The notes below the pieces were generated by a model. It was not told the DNA's origin and ran no database searches. It worked only from the letters and a program-made list of their open reading frames with translations. 64,000 nucleotides of DNA, from the NCBI RefSeq assembly GCF_024158025.1, contig NZ_JAMZEL010000004.1, forward strand, positions 124,001 through 188,000, given 5' to 3'. Origin of the DNA: Runella salmonicolor. GTDB lineage: Bacteria; Bacteroidota; Bacteroidia; Cytophagales; Spirosomataceae. A program made the position numbers and the translations under genes. Positions 9,901-17,609 of this stretch are shown here, in pieces; position 1 is the first letter of the stretch; each line of letters opens with the position of its first letter.

Positions 9901-10067
9901 CTGGTGAGGCGAAAAAAGCAGCGCCTGCTCGTTTGATTTCTGATTTTCCTGATACCCCTCGCGGTGGCTTGCAGCAAGTAGAGATGCCGCAGGAAGAAGA
10001 AGAGGAAAAAGAGAAAGTAAAGAAAGAAAAGAAAGCACCTTTGATTAAGCCTTCTTTGAAAAAATAG
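6978..10067 (+). CDS. secDF: Protein translocase subunit SecDF (fused)
   Basis: SecD and SecF use the proton gradient to drive late steps of Sec-dependent export across the inner membrane. Here both are fused in one 1,029-residue chain, the usual state in Bacteroidota. I start at ATG 6978 (MQNRLGIWIL) because this places the first transmembrane helix at residues 7-29; an upstream in-frame ATG at 6852 would add 42 unsupported residues. The SecD half shows GLDLQGGMHV and a large periplasmic P1 head, then six helices ending around the LEWWVG segment. The SecF half starts near residue 670 with GLGVDFKGGRSYVVRF and includes GYSMNDTVVVFDRVRE. A charged Glu/Lys tail of about 25 residues closes the protein. 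It ends before a long hairpin. Confidence 0.97.
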   Translation: MQNRLGIWILTVVVAVLSIYYLSFTFVARGIRKDAETYATGKDGLVDQKKKERYLDSLRREPVYLGSTYQEVTQRELGLGLDLQGGMHVVLEVAPTDILRGLAGGNARNSQFNEALKQATEAQKSSQSNYVDLFVSSYKKVAPSATLAQIFSNSTNRGKISNSSSDSEVTKFLKEEVDGATSRAFQIIQQRVDKFGVANPNIQRLPGSGRILIELPGVDNPERVRRLLTGSAKLEFCEVYTLDEVSPALNALGAYLTQLDLEKKIAEKGSSAADTSKAGGLAAQLAKGAKTDSTSKDTTANQTGLASLFVPISQGQLGVYAKDTARANELLARTEVKAMFPSDAVIMWDRKGIETTDKRNEIVGIYFIKKANGQAPLEGDVIVDATGNNYDDRGRPEVSMRMNAEGARKWKNLTAANIGRPVAIILDGFVYTAPNVQNEIPNGNSSITGSFTIDETKDMANVLKAGKLPAPTTIVEEAIVGATLGSESVSAGVISSLVGLLVVLIFMVIYYNKAGMIADVALVINLFFLMGIMASLGAILTLPGIAGIVLTIGMAVDANVLVFERIKEELAAGKELKLAISDGFKNSLSSILDSNVTTLLTGIILFFLGTGLILGFATTLVIGILTSLFAALFVSRLILEWWVGKGRKIEFFASWSQNLFKDANFDFVSRRRVYYIISSVIIGLGIISVIFKGFGLGVDFKGGRSYVVRFEKGVETSEVREILTGVFGAAPEVKTFGGIGIGANEQVKVTTSFLADATTPDADKQAEAKLNEGLSKLTDNKATIQSSQKVGPTIAFDLIMTSLKSILLAVLVVSIYIFIRFRKVAFVWGAIVALFHDVLVILAVFSIFNGLLPFSLDVDQAFIGAVLTIMGYSMNDTVVVFDRVREYLRDNKGKKETIPAIINNALNSTLSRTAVTGLSTMFVLIVLFIFGGEVIRGFSFAMLIGVIVGTYSSLFVATPIVVDSLTRDQAKDEAAGEAKKAAPARLISDFPDTPRGGLQQVEMPQEEEEEKEKVKKEKKAPLIKPSLKK

Positions 10068-10075
10068 AGTAACTC

Positions 10076-10153
10076 AAAGTGGTTAGTCGTGAATGTCGTA
10101 TGAAAAGTTGGATAGTTATTCAGCAAATCATCCGTCATTCCACTAACCACTTT
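10076..10153. terminator. Long imperfect stem-loop after secDF
   Basis: A perfect 12-base inverted repeat, AAAGTGGTTAGT at 10076-10087 against ACTAACCACTTT at 10142-10153, encloses a second near-perfect pair, GAATGTCGTATG at 10091-10102 against CATCCGTCATTC at 10129-10140 (10 of 12 pair). The remaining loop is about 26 bases, and TATTTTG follows. It is probably a secDF terminator, but it is longer than usual and may be a dispersed palindromic repeat. Confidence 0.6.
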
Positions 10154-10280
10154 TATTTTGCCTTAAAATAAGTTTACCTTGCGTTTGTTTGGTAACAACC
10201 CAATAAGAGCGTATTTTTCAATTCCATTTCACTCACAAACAGATAGTACCTTATTGTTAAAATTTCTAACCTAATCGAGC

Positions 10281-11924
10281 ATGGCAAATCAACTTTGGAC
10301 TAGAAAGCCCTTAGATAAACTCATGAATGAGTCTTCGGGTGAAGGTAACCAACTAAAACGTACACTTGGCCCCGGCAGTTTGATTGCTCTTGGTATTGGA
10401 GCAATCATCGGCGCGGGGTTATTTTCAATTACGGGGGGAGCTGCCGCCAATCAGGCCGGACCTGCCATTACCATTTCTTTTATAGTAGCTGCATTCGGTT
10501 GTGCTTTTGCTGGGTTGTGTTATGCCGAATTTGCCTCCATGATTCCAGTGGCGGGTAGTGCCTATACCTACTCTTACGCTACCATGGGGGAGTTCATCGC
10601 GTGGATTATCGGCTGGGATTTAGTGTTAGAGTACGCTGTAGGAGCTGCTACGGTGAGTATCAGTTGGAGTCGATACTTAGTGAAATTTCTGGAAGGCTTT
10701 GATGTTCACCTACCCGTTGCGCTCACGGTTGGGCCTTGGGATGGCGGGCTTATCAACCTACCTGCCGTATTTATCGTTGTTCTGATGAGTTTGTTACTCA
10801 TGAAAGGAACCCAGGAAAGTGCTACCGTCAACGGTATTATTGTAGCTTTGAAAGTAGCAGTTGTGATTATTTTCATCGTTTTGGGTTGGAAATATATCAA
10901 CACCGATAACTATGTTCCTTATATTCCTGACAATACGGGCACCTTTGGTGAATATGGATTTAGTGGTATCATTCGAGCGGCGGCTATTGTATTTTTTGCC
11001 TACATTGGATTTGATGCGGTAAGTACCGCCGCGCAAGAAGCTAAAAACCCGCGCAAGGATATGCCTATCGGTATTTTGGCTTCGTTGGCGATTTGCACGA
11101 TTCTCTATATTTTGTTTGCCCACGTCATGACGGGTGTAACAAGCTATACTTCTTTTAAAGGTCAGGATGGGATTGCGCCAGTTGCCGTAGCCATTGAGCA
11201 CATGGGAACGCCCAATGCCGCAGGAGTGATTGTGCCAGATTATCCTTGGTTGAACCGGGCGATTATCGTGGCGATTTTGGCGGGGTATGCTTCGGTTATT
11301 CTGGTAATGCTCATGGGCCAAACGCGCGTATTCTTCAGTATGAGTAAAGATGGATTATTGCCAAAAATCTTTTCAAGCGTTCACCCTAAATTCCAAACGC
11401 CTGTCAAAAGCAACGCCATGTTTATGCTGTTTGTGAGCTTGTTTGCGGCATTTATCCCAGCAAGGGTGGTGGGCGAGATGACCAGTATCGGTACTTTGTT
11501 TGCCTTTATTCTGGTGTGCCTCGGTATAATCGTGATGCGCAAGCAAATGCCCAATGCTCCCCGGGCTTTCGTGACACCTTTGGTGCCGTTGGTTCCTATT
11601 TTGGGCGTTGTTACCTGTTTCTTTATGATGGCATTTTTGCCTTTGGATACTTGGATTCGTTTGATTGTATGGATGATTATCGGTTTCGATATCTATCTGT
11701 GGTATGGTATCCACAATAGTAAGTTGTCTACGGGAGTAGGAACCTTAAAAGGAGATTTTAAGATAGTGTGCTTGTCAGGATTGGCGCTCGCCGCAGTGTT
11801 GGGGGTGGTCGCTTTTGTACACCACAATCAATCAATTGAGGGAGATGCTCCGCTGTTTTATTTCTCTTTGATTTTTGCCGCTATTCATGCCGTAGCGTAT
11901 CTGTATACTTGGCTGAAAAAATAA
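10281..11924 (+). CDS. APC-superfamily amino acid permease (cationic amino acid transporter type)
   Basis: This 547-residue inner-membrane protein belongs to the amino acid-polyamine-organocation superfamily and is closest in character to the CAT/YfnA group. The first helix carries the substrate-backbone binding signature GIGAIIGAGLFSITGG. Helix 6 has FFAYIGFDAVSTAAQEAKNP, which is highly typical of this group. About 12-14 hydrophobic segments are visible. The final two helices extend beyond the 12-helix core, as in CAT-type transporters. It imports or exchanges amino acids; the exact substrate is not evident. The gene stands alone, 213 bases after secDF, and ends at a strong terminator. The start at 10281 is followed by a soluble N-terminal segment of about 30 residues, usual for the family. 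Confidence 0.93.
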   Translation: MANQLWTRKPLDKLMNESSGEGNQLKRTLGPGSLIALGIGAIIGAGLFSITGGAAANQAGPAITISFIVAAFGCAFAGLCYAEFASMIPVAGSAYTYSYATMGEFIAWIIGWDLVLEYAVGAATVSISWSRYLVKFLEGFDVHLPVALTVGPWDGGLINLPAVFIVVLMSLLLMKGTQESATVNGIIVALKVAVVIIFIVLGWKYINTDNYVPYIPDNTGTFGEYGFSGIIRAAAIVFFAYIGFDAVSTAAQEAKNPRKDMPIGILASLAICTILYILFAHVMTGVTSYTSFKGQDGIAPVAVAIEHMGTPNAAGVIVPDYPWLNRAIIVAILAGYASVILVMLMGQTRVFFSMSKDGLLPKIFSSVHPKFQTPVKSNAMFMLFVSLFAAFIPARVVGEMTSIGTLFAFILVCLGIIVMRKQMPNAPRAFVTPLVPLVPILGVVTCFFMMAFLPLDTWIRLIVWMIIGFDIYLWYGIHNSKLSTGVGTLKGDFKIVCLSGLALAAVLGVVAFVHHNQSIEGDAPLFYFSLIFAAIHAVAYLYTWLKK

Positions 11925-11947
11925 CGATGTAGTTTTATTTAATAACC

Positions 11948-11980
11948 AAAAAAACCGCCTTGATGAGAGGCGGTTTTTTT
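11948..11980 (+). terminator. Rho-independent terminator of the permease gene
   Basis: A 13-base perfect stem (AAAAAAACCGCCT at 11948-11960 and AGGCGGTTTTTTT at 11968-11980) with a seven-base loop ends in seven T's, a textbook intrinsic terminator 24 bases after the stop codon. Confidence 0.93.
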
Positions 11981-12010
11981 ATGCAGTTCTGACACGGTTT
12001 TTCGCTGGCA

Positions 12011-12052
12011 CGAGGTTGTGAGCAACCTCGGCCTAGGTTTTGAGAAACCTAG
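12011..12052. repeat. Two tandem 20-base palindromes sharing a TGAG loop
   Basis: CGAGGTTG-TGAG-CAACCTCG (12011-12030) and CTAGGTTT-TGAG-AAACCTAG (12033-12052) are perfect 8-base-stem hairpins with the same TGAG tetraloop, two bases apart. A partial inverted echo (GGTTCTCAAAAC) follows at 12087-12098. They lie beyond the permease terminator and before the 3' end of the convergent barrel gene, so they are not needed as that terminator. The design suggests REP-like elements. Confidence 0.75.
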
Positions 12053-12129
12053 CTCACCTGATACCTGTTGGGCGGCTCGTCGATGTGGTTCTCAAAACTG
12101 ACCTTTGGGTTGCCGCAATCGCCCACGCG

Positions 12130-12828
12130 TTACTGTCCGAGAGGTATTGCAAATCCTGCCAAAACACTGAAACTTTGGTTGTGAACGGGAACCCTAACGA
12201 GTGGGGTATCGTAGAGTCGAGTCAGACCACGCTCGTAACGACCTTCCACAAATATTTTACTGTTTCCTACCGTAAAACTAAGGCCCGCACCGCCCGCGGC
12301 CCCTACTTCAAAGCGGTTAAACGTTCCCAAGCCAATTTTTGTCCGCGTAGGTTGGGTTTGAAATAAAATCAAATCCGCCCGCGAAACGATTTTTCCATCG
12401 GCCAGATAATTGAACGTTGGCCCTGCAATGAGGTAAGGTTGGACGGGGCTGCCTTCGTAGCCAAAATCGTATTGGAACAGCATAGGCGCCTGAATATAGG
12501 TGAGACGCTGCTTGATGCTTCCACCCAACGGGATATTTACGCCGATGAGATCCAACAGATTATTGGAAGAAACCCCAGCTCCGCTTTGCTTGTATCCAAG
12601 CTCAGGACGGAACGATAAGCCGCCCGCAATCGGCACTTTTAAGAAAATGGCACCGTTGCCGCTCACGATATAATCAAGGTTGCCCGTAAAATTTTCGATA
12701 AATCCGCCGTTGCCCGTGGTTTTAGCAAGCGATACTCCCCCACGTGCCCCAATTGATACTTGTGCTTGGGTCGATAAACCTACACATACTACGGAAAGGG
12801 CGGTTAATAGATGACGTAATCTTTTCAT
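12130..12828 (-). CDS. Outer membrane beta-barrel (PorT-like) protein
   Basis: This 232-residue protein has a clear signal peptide (MKRLRHLLTALS to about residue 23, ending STQAQ). The mature part has alternating beta-strand character typical of small eight-stranded barrels: SIGARGGVSLAKT, LSFRPELGYKQSG, QAPMLFQYDFGY, RFEVGAAGGAGLSF, KIFVEGRYERGL and a final FSVLAGFAIPL. It fits the PorT/outer-membrane-beta-barrel family common in Bacteroidota. No catalytic residues are visible, and the role (structural, porin-like or assembly) cannot be chosen. It is transcribed leftward, convergent with the permease gene, and lies 133 bases after the STN-protein gene on the same strand, too far for confident operon assignment. 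Confidence 0.85.
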   Translation of the reverse strand: MKRLRHLLTALSVVCVGLSTQAQVSIGARGGVSLAKTTGNGGFIENFTGNLDYIVSGNGAIFLKVPIAGGLSFRPELGYKQSGAGVSSNNLLDLIGVNIPLGGSIKQRLTYIQAPMLFQYDFGYEGSPVQPYLIAGPTFNYLADGKIVSRADLILFQTQPTRTKIGLGTFNRFEVGAAGGAGLSFTVGNSKIFVEGRYERGLTRLYDTPLVRVPVHNQSFSVLAGFAIPLGQ

Positions 12829-12961
12829 TTTGTCAGAAGATGGTTAATTAAAAAATAAAAAAGTTACGTAAAGTTGGTACCATGTCTAAAGTTGTTTTAT
12901 CACTTAACGACGTTTAGACGCGGGTATTTTAGCGTGTCACTGAATGTTTGGTTAACGATTG

Positions 12962-14920
12962 TTAACGGTTCATAATCCTTAATCCCGCCTGAAAACCTAC
13001 CCAATTGGTCAAATCAAGGCCATTGCGAAGCGTTGTGTTTGGAAAGACTTGATACAGAGTTGATTTGTCTACTTTTAGATAACCAGGTTGGGCTGTCATG
13101 GCTGTGAGAGAGGCCGCGCCGAAGAGGGCCACCCCACGCGCGATTCTTTTTTCAAGTCCTAAACTTGCCCGGTAAAAATTTCCATTGGATGTATCGAAGC
13201 GATTGGTGGCTTCCATGATTTTATTGGCGGTGAGGTCGAGGTTGGTCATCCAGCCACGCCCGAAGTTGATAGCGGTGCCAAGGCCATAGCCAAAGGTGTA
13301 GAGGGGTTTGTCGGCCATGCCAAAACTGCCACCGATGGTGACAATATTGTACAAACGTCGAACGCCTGTTTTAAAGGTAAGGTTGGCGTAATTGAGTTCG
13401 TCGGTACTGATTTCAAAACGACGATACCCGTTGCGTCGTACAAAACTGAATATTCCGATGGGAACGGCACCAGATGAGTCAGCATAGTTGAATACCCCCA
13501 ATTGGAGCCCTTTTTCGTGGATGGTTGCATAGTTTATAAAAGGGCTTATCTGAACACCGCGAAATTTCCTGAGTGCTACGTTGCCAAATCCGCTTATCTG
13601 CCAGCCGCGCATGTTGCCGAGCGTTACGTTGGCAAAGCCACTTATCTGCCAGCCGTACATTTTGCCCATTGTAACGCTTGCAAAGCCAGCGCTTTGGAAG
13701 CCGTAATAAAAATTCTGACCCGTTAAGTTAGCAAATCCCGCTACCTGAACCCCGCTGTGATTGCCTCCTGTGGCATTAGCAAAGCCTGCCAATTGCATGC
13801 CTTCAACATTTTTTAAAACGGCATTAGCAAAGCCTGATGTTTGCAATCCGTATACGTTCCGACCCACCAAATTGGCAAAGCCCGCAAATTGAGCACCGTG
13901 TACATTCCAACGGACAAGGTTGGCAAAACCACCCACTTCCAAGGCGTTAACGCCGAGTGAATAGCCTGCGATGATATTAAAAGACATTGAATTGACGACG
14001 TTCCCGCTCATGACGTGGTTGGTCCCGACAAACGGAAGCAATGAAACCTGAAACGGTCGATAAAGCGTATCTCGTACGTTTTGAATGTGAACCGCCTGTT
14101 TAGCCGTGGCAAAGGCATCGACAAAGGTTTTTTCAACTTTATCTAAATTGATTCGCTTGGGCTTGGCCGTGGTAAGTGCGGTATCATTTGAGGCGATTAA
14201 TATTGGTTGTACGGTGGGAACCCGAACGATTAGGGTATCGGTTGCGGGGCGAGAAATCGTCTTGAGCTGCGGCGCAACCGCCTGTAATCGGTCATCGAGG
14301 GGCATTTGTACCAAACTGATGTCCAAAGAGCGTTCGGTGACCGCAATGCTAGAACCAAAATATCGCTCTTTGCGAACCTCCAGATGCGGATTGGCAAGGG
14401 TAGCAGGTATTTTTAGACGATAGTATCCTGCCTGATTGGTTACGGCGGATGCTAGAGTACGTTTTTCAAAAATACTGACCTGGGCAATTCGCTCGCCAGT
14501 GGCGCGGTCAAAAACGTAGCCGTTGATGATAATGTCTTGGGGTTTTTCGGCAGGCAATTCAGCGATTTTTTGGAGAATAATATGCCCACGCCGCTCTTTG
14601 TATGCCGCCGCCCCCTTAAATATTTCGTCCAATACCTGCCGAACGGCTTTTCCAGCGGCATTGAGCGTAACGCGCCGATTCAAATCAAACTCGTTGGGAT
14701 TATACGAGAAGCTAAAATTACCCCGTTCGCCAATTACCCTTAACACTTCTTCGAGGCGTTCGTTGGTGACCCGTACCGTAATGGGCCGGTCGAGAATCGA
14801 GGCTTTCTGAGCGAAGCTCAATAAACTGTTAAACCCAAAGGTTAAAAGAAAAATGACGTAAGTTACGCGGCTCCGCAAGTTGAGAAAGCGGAAGATGTTG
14901 AGAGTCAATACGTGTTTCAT
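12962..14920 (-). CDS. STN-domain surface protein with carboxypeptidase-regulatory-like domain and GFAN repeats
   Basis: The 652-residue product has an export signal ending near residue 38. An STN domain (about 45-118: VTNERLEEVLRVIG, YNPNEFDLNRRVTL, GHIILQ) is the kind of N-terminal domain through which TonB receptors and secretins contact partners. A carboxypeptidase-regulatory-like beta sandwich follows (about 130-205, INGYVFDRATGERIAQVSI). After a linker with a conserved block come about nine 16-residue repeats of pattern GFANxxxxNxxGxQxA at 330-480, resembling the LA_2272-type surface repeat, then a beta-rich end. There is no TonB plug or 22-strand barrel. It starts 12 bases after the fecR-like gene and is surely in its operon, so it is probably the surface or sensory partner of the sigma/anti-sigma pair. 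Function is inferred. Confidence 0.82.
   Translation of the reverse strand: MKHVLTLNIFRFLNLRSRVTYVIFLLTFGFNSLLSFAQKASILDRPITVRVTNERLEEVLRVIGERGNFSFSYNPNEFDLNRRVTLNAAGKAVRQVLDEIFKGAAAYKERRGHIILQKIAELPAEKPQDIIINGYVFDRATGERIAQVSIFEKRTLASAVTNQAGYYRLKIPATLANPHLEVRKERYFGSSIAVTERSLDISLVQMPLDDRLQAVAPQLKTISRPATDTLIVRVPTVQPILIASNDTALTTAKPKRINLDKVEKTFVDAFATAKQAVHIQNVRDTLYRPFQVSLLPFVGTNHVMSGNVVNSMSFNIIAGYSLGVNALEVGGFANLVRWNVHGAQFAGFANLVGRNVYGLQTSGFANAVLKNVEGMQLAGFANATGGNHSGVQVAGFANLTGQNFYYGFQSAGFASVTMGKMYGWQISGFANVTLGNMRGWQISGFGNVALRKFRGVQISPFINYATIHEKGLQLGVFNYADSSGAVPIGIFSFVRRNGYRRFEISTDELNYANLTFKTGVRRLYNIVTIGGSFGMADKPLYTFGYGLGTAINFGRGWMTNLDLTANKIMEATNRFDTSNGNFYRASLGLEKRIARGVALFGAASLTAMTAQPGYLKVDKSTLYQVFPNTTLRNGLDLTNWVGFQAGLRIMNR
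13481..13933 (-). repeat. In-gene tandem repeat region encoding 16-residue GFAN units
   Basis: This segment encodes roughly nine consecutive 16-residue units, each beginning GFAN (or GFAS, GFGN) and ending GxQxA/S. Protein-level periodicity is strict while the DNA has diverged between units, pointing to old duplications kept by selection. The Gly/Phe pattern suggests a repeated beta-turn structure on the cell surface. Confidence 0.8.
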
Positions 14921-14932
14921 GGCTAGTATGTT

Positions 14933-16003
14933 TTACGGACAACCCTGCCCGTCGAGCAGGATGGTTTGCCCTTTTCGGGTGACTTGCAGGTGGAGCGTTT
15001 CGGCAATTACGCTCAGGGTAGCGTCCAGACTTTCGCGTTCGAAGCGAGCCGTTAATTGGCAATTTTTTAAACGACCGCTCAATTGAATGTCGGTTTGGTA
15101 GCCTTCTCGTAGCGATGCAACCACATCGCCTAAGTTGGTTTTGTCAAAGACGAATACTTTGGTACGGTACGCCATTGCGTTCAAATCGACGGCAGGCAGT
15201 TTGATGATGGTATCGGCTTGGGCGGTGGCCGTTTCATTTTTAACCAACAGTGTTTTGACTTTTGGCGTTGAAAACTGCACTTTTCCGCTCGTTACGGCCA
15301 CGTTTACTTTTTGGTCGTAAGCACGTACGTTGAAAGATGTCCCCAAAACCTTGATTTCCGTTCCGTTAGCTTGAATGATAAAGGGGCGGTTTTCGTCGCG
15401 TTTTACGTCAAAATAAGCTTCACCCTTCAGCATAACTGTACGCATATCTTGCCCAAAATCATCGGCGTATGAAAGGGTTGTGTTGTGATTCAAAAAAACC
15501 TTTGTTCCGTCAGGCAATGTATGCTCGGTGGTTTTTTGCTGGGTTTTCAGGACGCTGGCAATGGCAGGTTCGTTTGATTTTTCAAAAAAACGATACCCAA
15601 ACCAACCAAGGCCCATCACGATTAAAATGCTCGCTGCCGCCCGCCAAAAACGGAAGATTGAAGGCGACTTGCCCGAGCGAAGCGGCCGAACATCGGCGTC
15701 GTTTTTGTGGATTGTAAACGGAAGCGGATTTTGTGCAGCGACTTCCGAATCGGAAATGGCGGGCGTTGAAGGTTGAGCTTCAAACCGACCACTAACTTTT
15801 TTCCAAGCCGCCTCTACGTCGACTTCGGCCACTGGTTTGACAGCCTCTGCTGCTTCCCATATTTTCTGAAAACGAAGCAATTCTTCCTCATAGCCCGCCG
15901 ATTGGCTTAGCCACGCTTTTACCTGACGGGTTTCGTCGGGGGTGGTTTCCCCTGCCACGTAACGCGCCAGCAAATCGTCAGGAATATGTACGTTCGAATT
16001 CAT
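14933..16003 (-). CDS. FecR-family anti-sigma factor
   Basis: FecR proteins hold an extracytoplasmic-function sigma factor and transmit a signal from an outer-membrane partner across the inner membrane. The 356-residue product has a cytoplasmic N-terminal part (about 1-118, with LLARYVAGETTPDE, the typical sigma-binding start). One transmembrane helix lies at about 119-140. The periplasmic FecR domain follows (about 155-255, LPDGTKVFLNHNTTLSY, GEAYFDVKRD, LGTSFNVRAY), and a C-terminal DUF4974 spans about 285-352, the domain thought to meet an STN domain. The sigma gene ends 14 bases upstream and the STN-protein gene starts 12 bases downstream, so the three form an operon. Confidence 0.94.
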   Translation of the reverse strand: MNSNVHIPDDLLARYVAGETTPDETRQVKAWLSQSAGYEEELLRFQKIWEAAEAVKPVAEVDVEAAWKKVSGRFEAQPSTPAISDSEVAAQNPLPFTIHKNDADVRPLRSGKSPSIFRFWRAAASILIVMGLGWFGYRFFEKSNEPAIASVLKTQQKTTEHTLPDGTKVFLNHNTTLSYADDFGQDMRTVMLKGEAYFDVKRDENRPFIIQANGTEIKVLGTSFNVRAYDQKVNVAVTSGKVQFSTPKVKTLLVKNETATAQADTIIKLPAVDLNAMAYRTKVFVFDKTNLGDVVASLREGYQTDIQLSGRLKNCQLTARFERESLDATLSVIAETLHLQVTRKGQTILLDGQGCP

Positions 16004-16017
16004 TTAGTAGTTGTCAA

Positions 16018-16596
16018 TCATAAGTAGTCGGTTAAACCCAACCAAATCAAAACGGGTAAGTAATCAGCAAGCTCAGTTCGTAATATTTTAAGGGCTTTTC
16101 CAATTTGGTTTTCGACGGTTTTGACCGAAAGACCCAGTTGGTCGGCAATCTCTTGGTATTTTAATTCATCAAAACGGCTCAATTTAAAAATGATTCGGCA
16201 TTGTTCGGGCAGTTTTTCGATGGCTACCGATAACTGTTGTTCCAACTCATTTTTATAGACCGTTTGGCTTACCGATTCATACGTGGTTTCTTGGTGATAC
16301 GTGGCATATTGTTGGTGTTCATCCCTTACTTTTTGGTGTTTGATTCGGTTAAGGCAATGATTATGCACTGCCCGGTACAAATACGATTTCAACGATTGGG
16401 TAATTTCAATCTCAGTTCGTTTTTCCCAAATGTTCACAAACACGGTTTGGACAATTTCCTCCGCTTCGTCAGCATCCCGCAAAATCGAACGTCCGTAGGC
16501 GCATAGGCTGCCGTAGTGCTTTCGAAACAACTGTTCGAAAACCCCTTCATTTCCCTGCCCAATGGCTATAAGTATTTGTGTATCCGATAATTGCAC
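16018..16596 (-). CDS. RNA polymerase sigma-70 factor, ECF subfamily (FecI-like)
   Basis: This 192-residue ECF sigma factor has region 2 (about 20-90: FEQLFRKHYGSLCAYG, ADEAEEIVQTVFVNIWEKR) and region 4 (about 130-180: LPEQCRIIFKLSRFDELKY, EIADQLGLSVKTVENQIGKAL). The layout and length match the Bacteroidota FecI-like group. It heads a leftward operon with the FecR-type anti-sigma factor and the STN surface protein, and so probably controls its own operon together with unknown targets. The last residues (VLIWLGLTDYL) are hydrophobic, which is seen in some members. The promoter must lie in the 275-base gap shared with the divergent DUF2807 gene; no clear element was identified there. Confidence 0.95.
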   Translation of the reverse strand: MQLSDTQILIAIGQGNEGVFEQLFRKHYGSLCAYGRSILRDADEAEEIVQTVFVNIWEKRTEIEITQSLKSYLYRAVHNHCLNRIKHQKVRDEHQQYATYHQETTYESVSQTVYKNELEQQLSVAIEKLPEQCRIIFKLSRFDELKYQEIADQLGLSVKTVENQIGKALKILRTELADYLPVLIWLGLTDYL

Positions 16597-16871
16597 GAAA
16601 TGACGAATCGTTTTGGGGCAAAGTTAACGCTTTACCCTTAACGATAGGGCCGTTTTTGTGACGAGTTGTTGAAAATGATGGTTGGAACCGCATTTTAGGT
16701 AGGACAAGCGAACCAAAGTTTACCCCTACGCGAGGCGTGTATTTTTTTTGATGTCTTTCAAGTGAGGTGTTGCCACTAAAAAAAAGAGAATATTTTTTCA
16801 GTGTAGTATGGGGGAAGATTAAATGTAAGTTGTCATAGGTTCAAAACAGTTTAATTAATACCATAACAGTC

Positions 16872-17603
16872 ATGAAAAAGTTACGTGTTGTTTCTGCCCG
16901 GTTGGCAAGTTTTGTCTTTTTTATTTTTGCCCTTCAATCCTGTGTTTTTATTGACGGCGATGCTCGTTTGGACCCTAAAAATCCTGACAGTGAAACCTTC
17001 GACCTCCGCGATTTTGACCGGTTGGAAATGGGTAGCGCCTTCGACGTAAAGGTGCGACAATCGGGCCAGTTCAGTGTTTTTGTGCGCGGTGACCGCCGCG
17101 ATATTGATGACTTAGAAGTGTTTGTGGACCGCAGCGGCAAGTTGGTCATTCGCTACCGTAATTACCGGGTTCGGCGCTATGACATGGACGTCGACATTAC
17201 GATGCCTGTTTTACGCGGAGTTGATTTTTCAGGAGCCACAGTTTCAACCATTGACGGCTTTACCAATACCCGTGATTTGGAAGTGGAATTGTCGGGCGCA
17301 TCAAAATCAACGATTGATGGCGACTGGGAACGCGTAGACATTGACCTTTCGGGCGCTTCCAATCTTACATTGCGCGGGCAGGGGCTAAGCCTGACCGGCG
17401 ATTTATCGGGGGCCTCTAAGTTAAATGCTTTTGATTACGTGGTTGATAATGTTGATTTGGGCCTCTCGGGCGGAAGTAACGCCAACGTATTGGTTGATAA
17501 ATCTTTGAAAGTAGATGCGAGCGGCGGTAGCAGCTTGCGCTACCGTGGCAACCCAGAAGTACGCTCCAATGTATCGGGCGGAAGCAGTGTGAAGAAAGAT
17601 TAA
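16872..17603 (+). CDS. Head-GIN domain (DUF2807) lipoprotein
   Basis: This 243-residue predicted lipoprotein has a signal ending in ALQSC (Cys about residue 24). The mature part is one DUF2807/head-GIN right-handed beta-helix-like domain, recognisable by its regularly spaced GA/GGS ladder (SGATVSTIDGF, LSGASKSTIDGDW, LSGASNLTLRG, LSGASKLNAF, LSGGSNANV, ASGGSSLRY, VSGGSSVKKD). These repeated turns of about 20-25 residues stack as a parallel beta coil. The domain is common in Bacteroidota envelope proteins, often with no defined function. It is divergent from the sigma operon; a link to that signalling unit is only positional. It ends at a strong hairpin shared with the convergent Kelch-phosphatase gene. 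Confidence 0.9.
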   Translation: MKKLRVVSARLASFVFFIFALQSCVFIDGDARLDPKNPDSETFDLRDFDRLEMGSAFDVKVRQSGQFSVFVRGDRRDIDDLEVFVDRSGKLVIRYRNYRVRRYDMDVDITMPVLRGVDFSGATVSTIDGFTNTRDLEVELSGASKSTIDGDWERVDIDLSGASNLTLRGQGLSLTGDLSGASKLNAFDYVVDNVDLGLSGGSNANVLVDKSLKVDASGGSSLRYRGNPEVRSNVSGGSSVKKD

Positions 17604-17609
17604 AAATAG

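Noticed and set aside
9590..10150. 186-codon open frame antisense to secDF
   Set aside because: It covers the SecF-coding region in reverse, has low-complexity Ser/Thr composition and no family features; it is a shadow.
12040..12366. 108-codon rightward open frame over the palindromes
   Set aside because: It begins inside a hairpin and runs antisense to the barrel gene with no recognisable protein features.
13481..13933. Possible CRISPR-like spacing of repeats
   Set aside because: The 48-base period is protein-coding, with no conserved DNA repeat or unique spacers; it encodes GFAN units.
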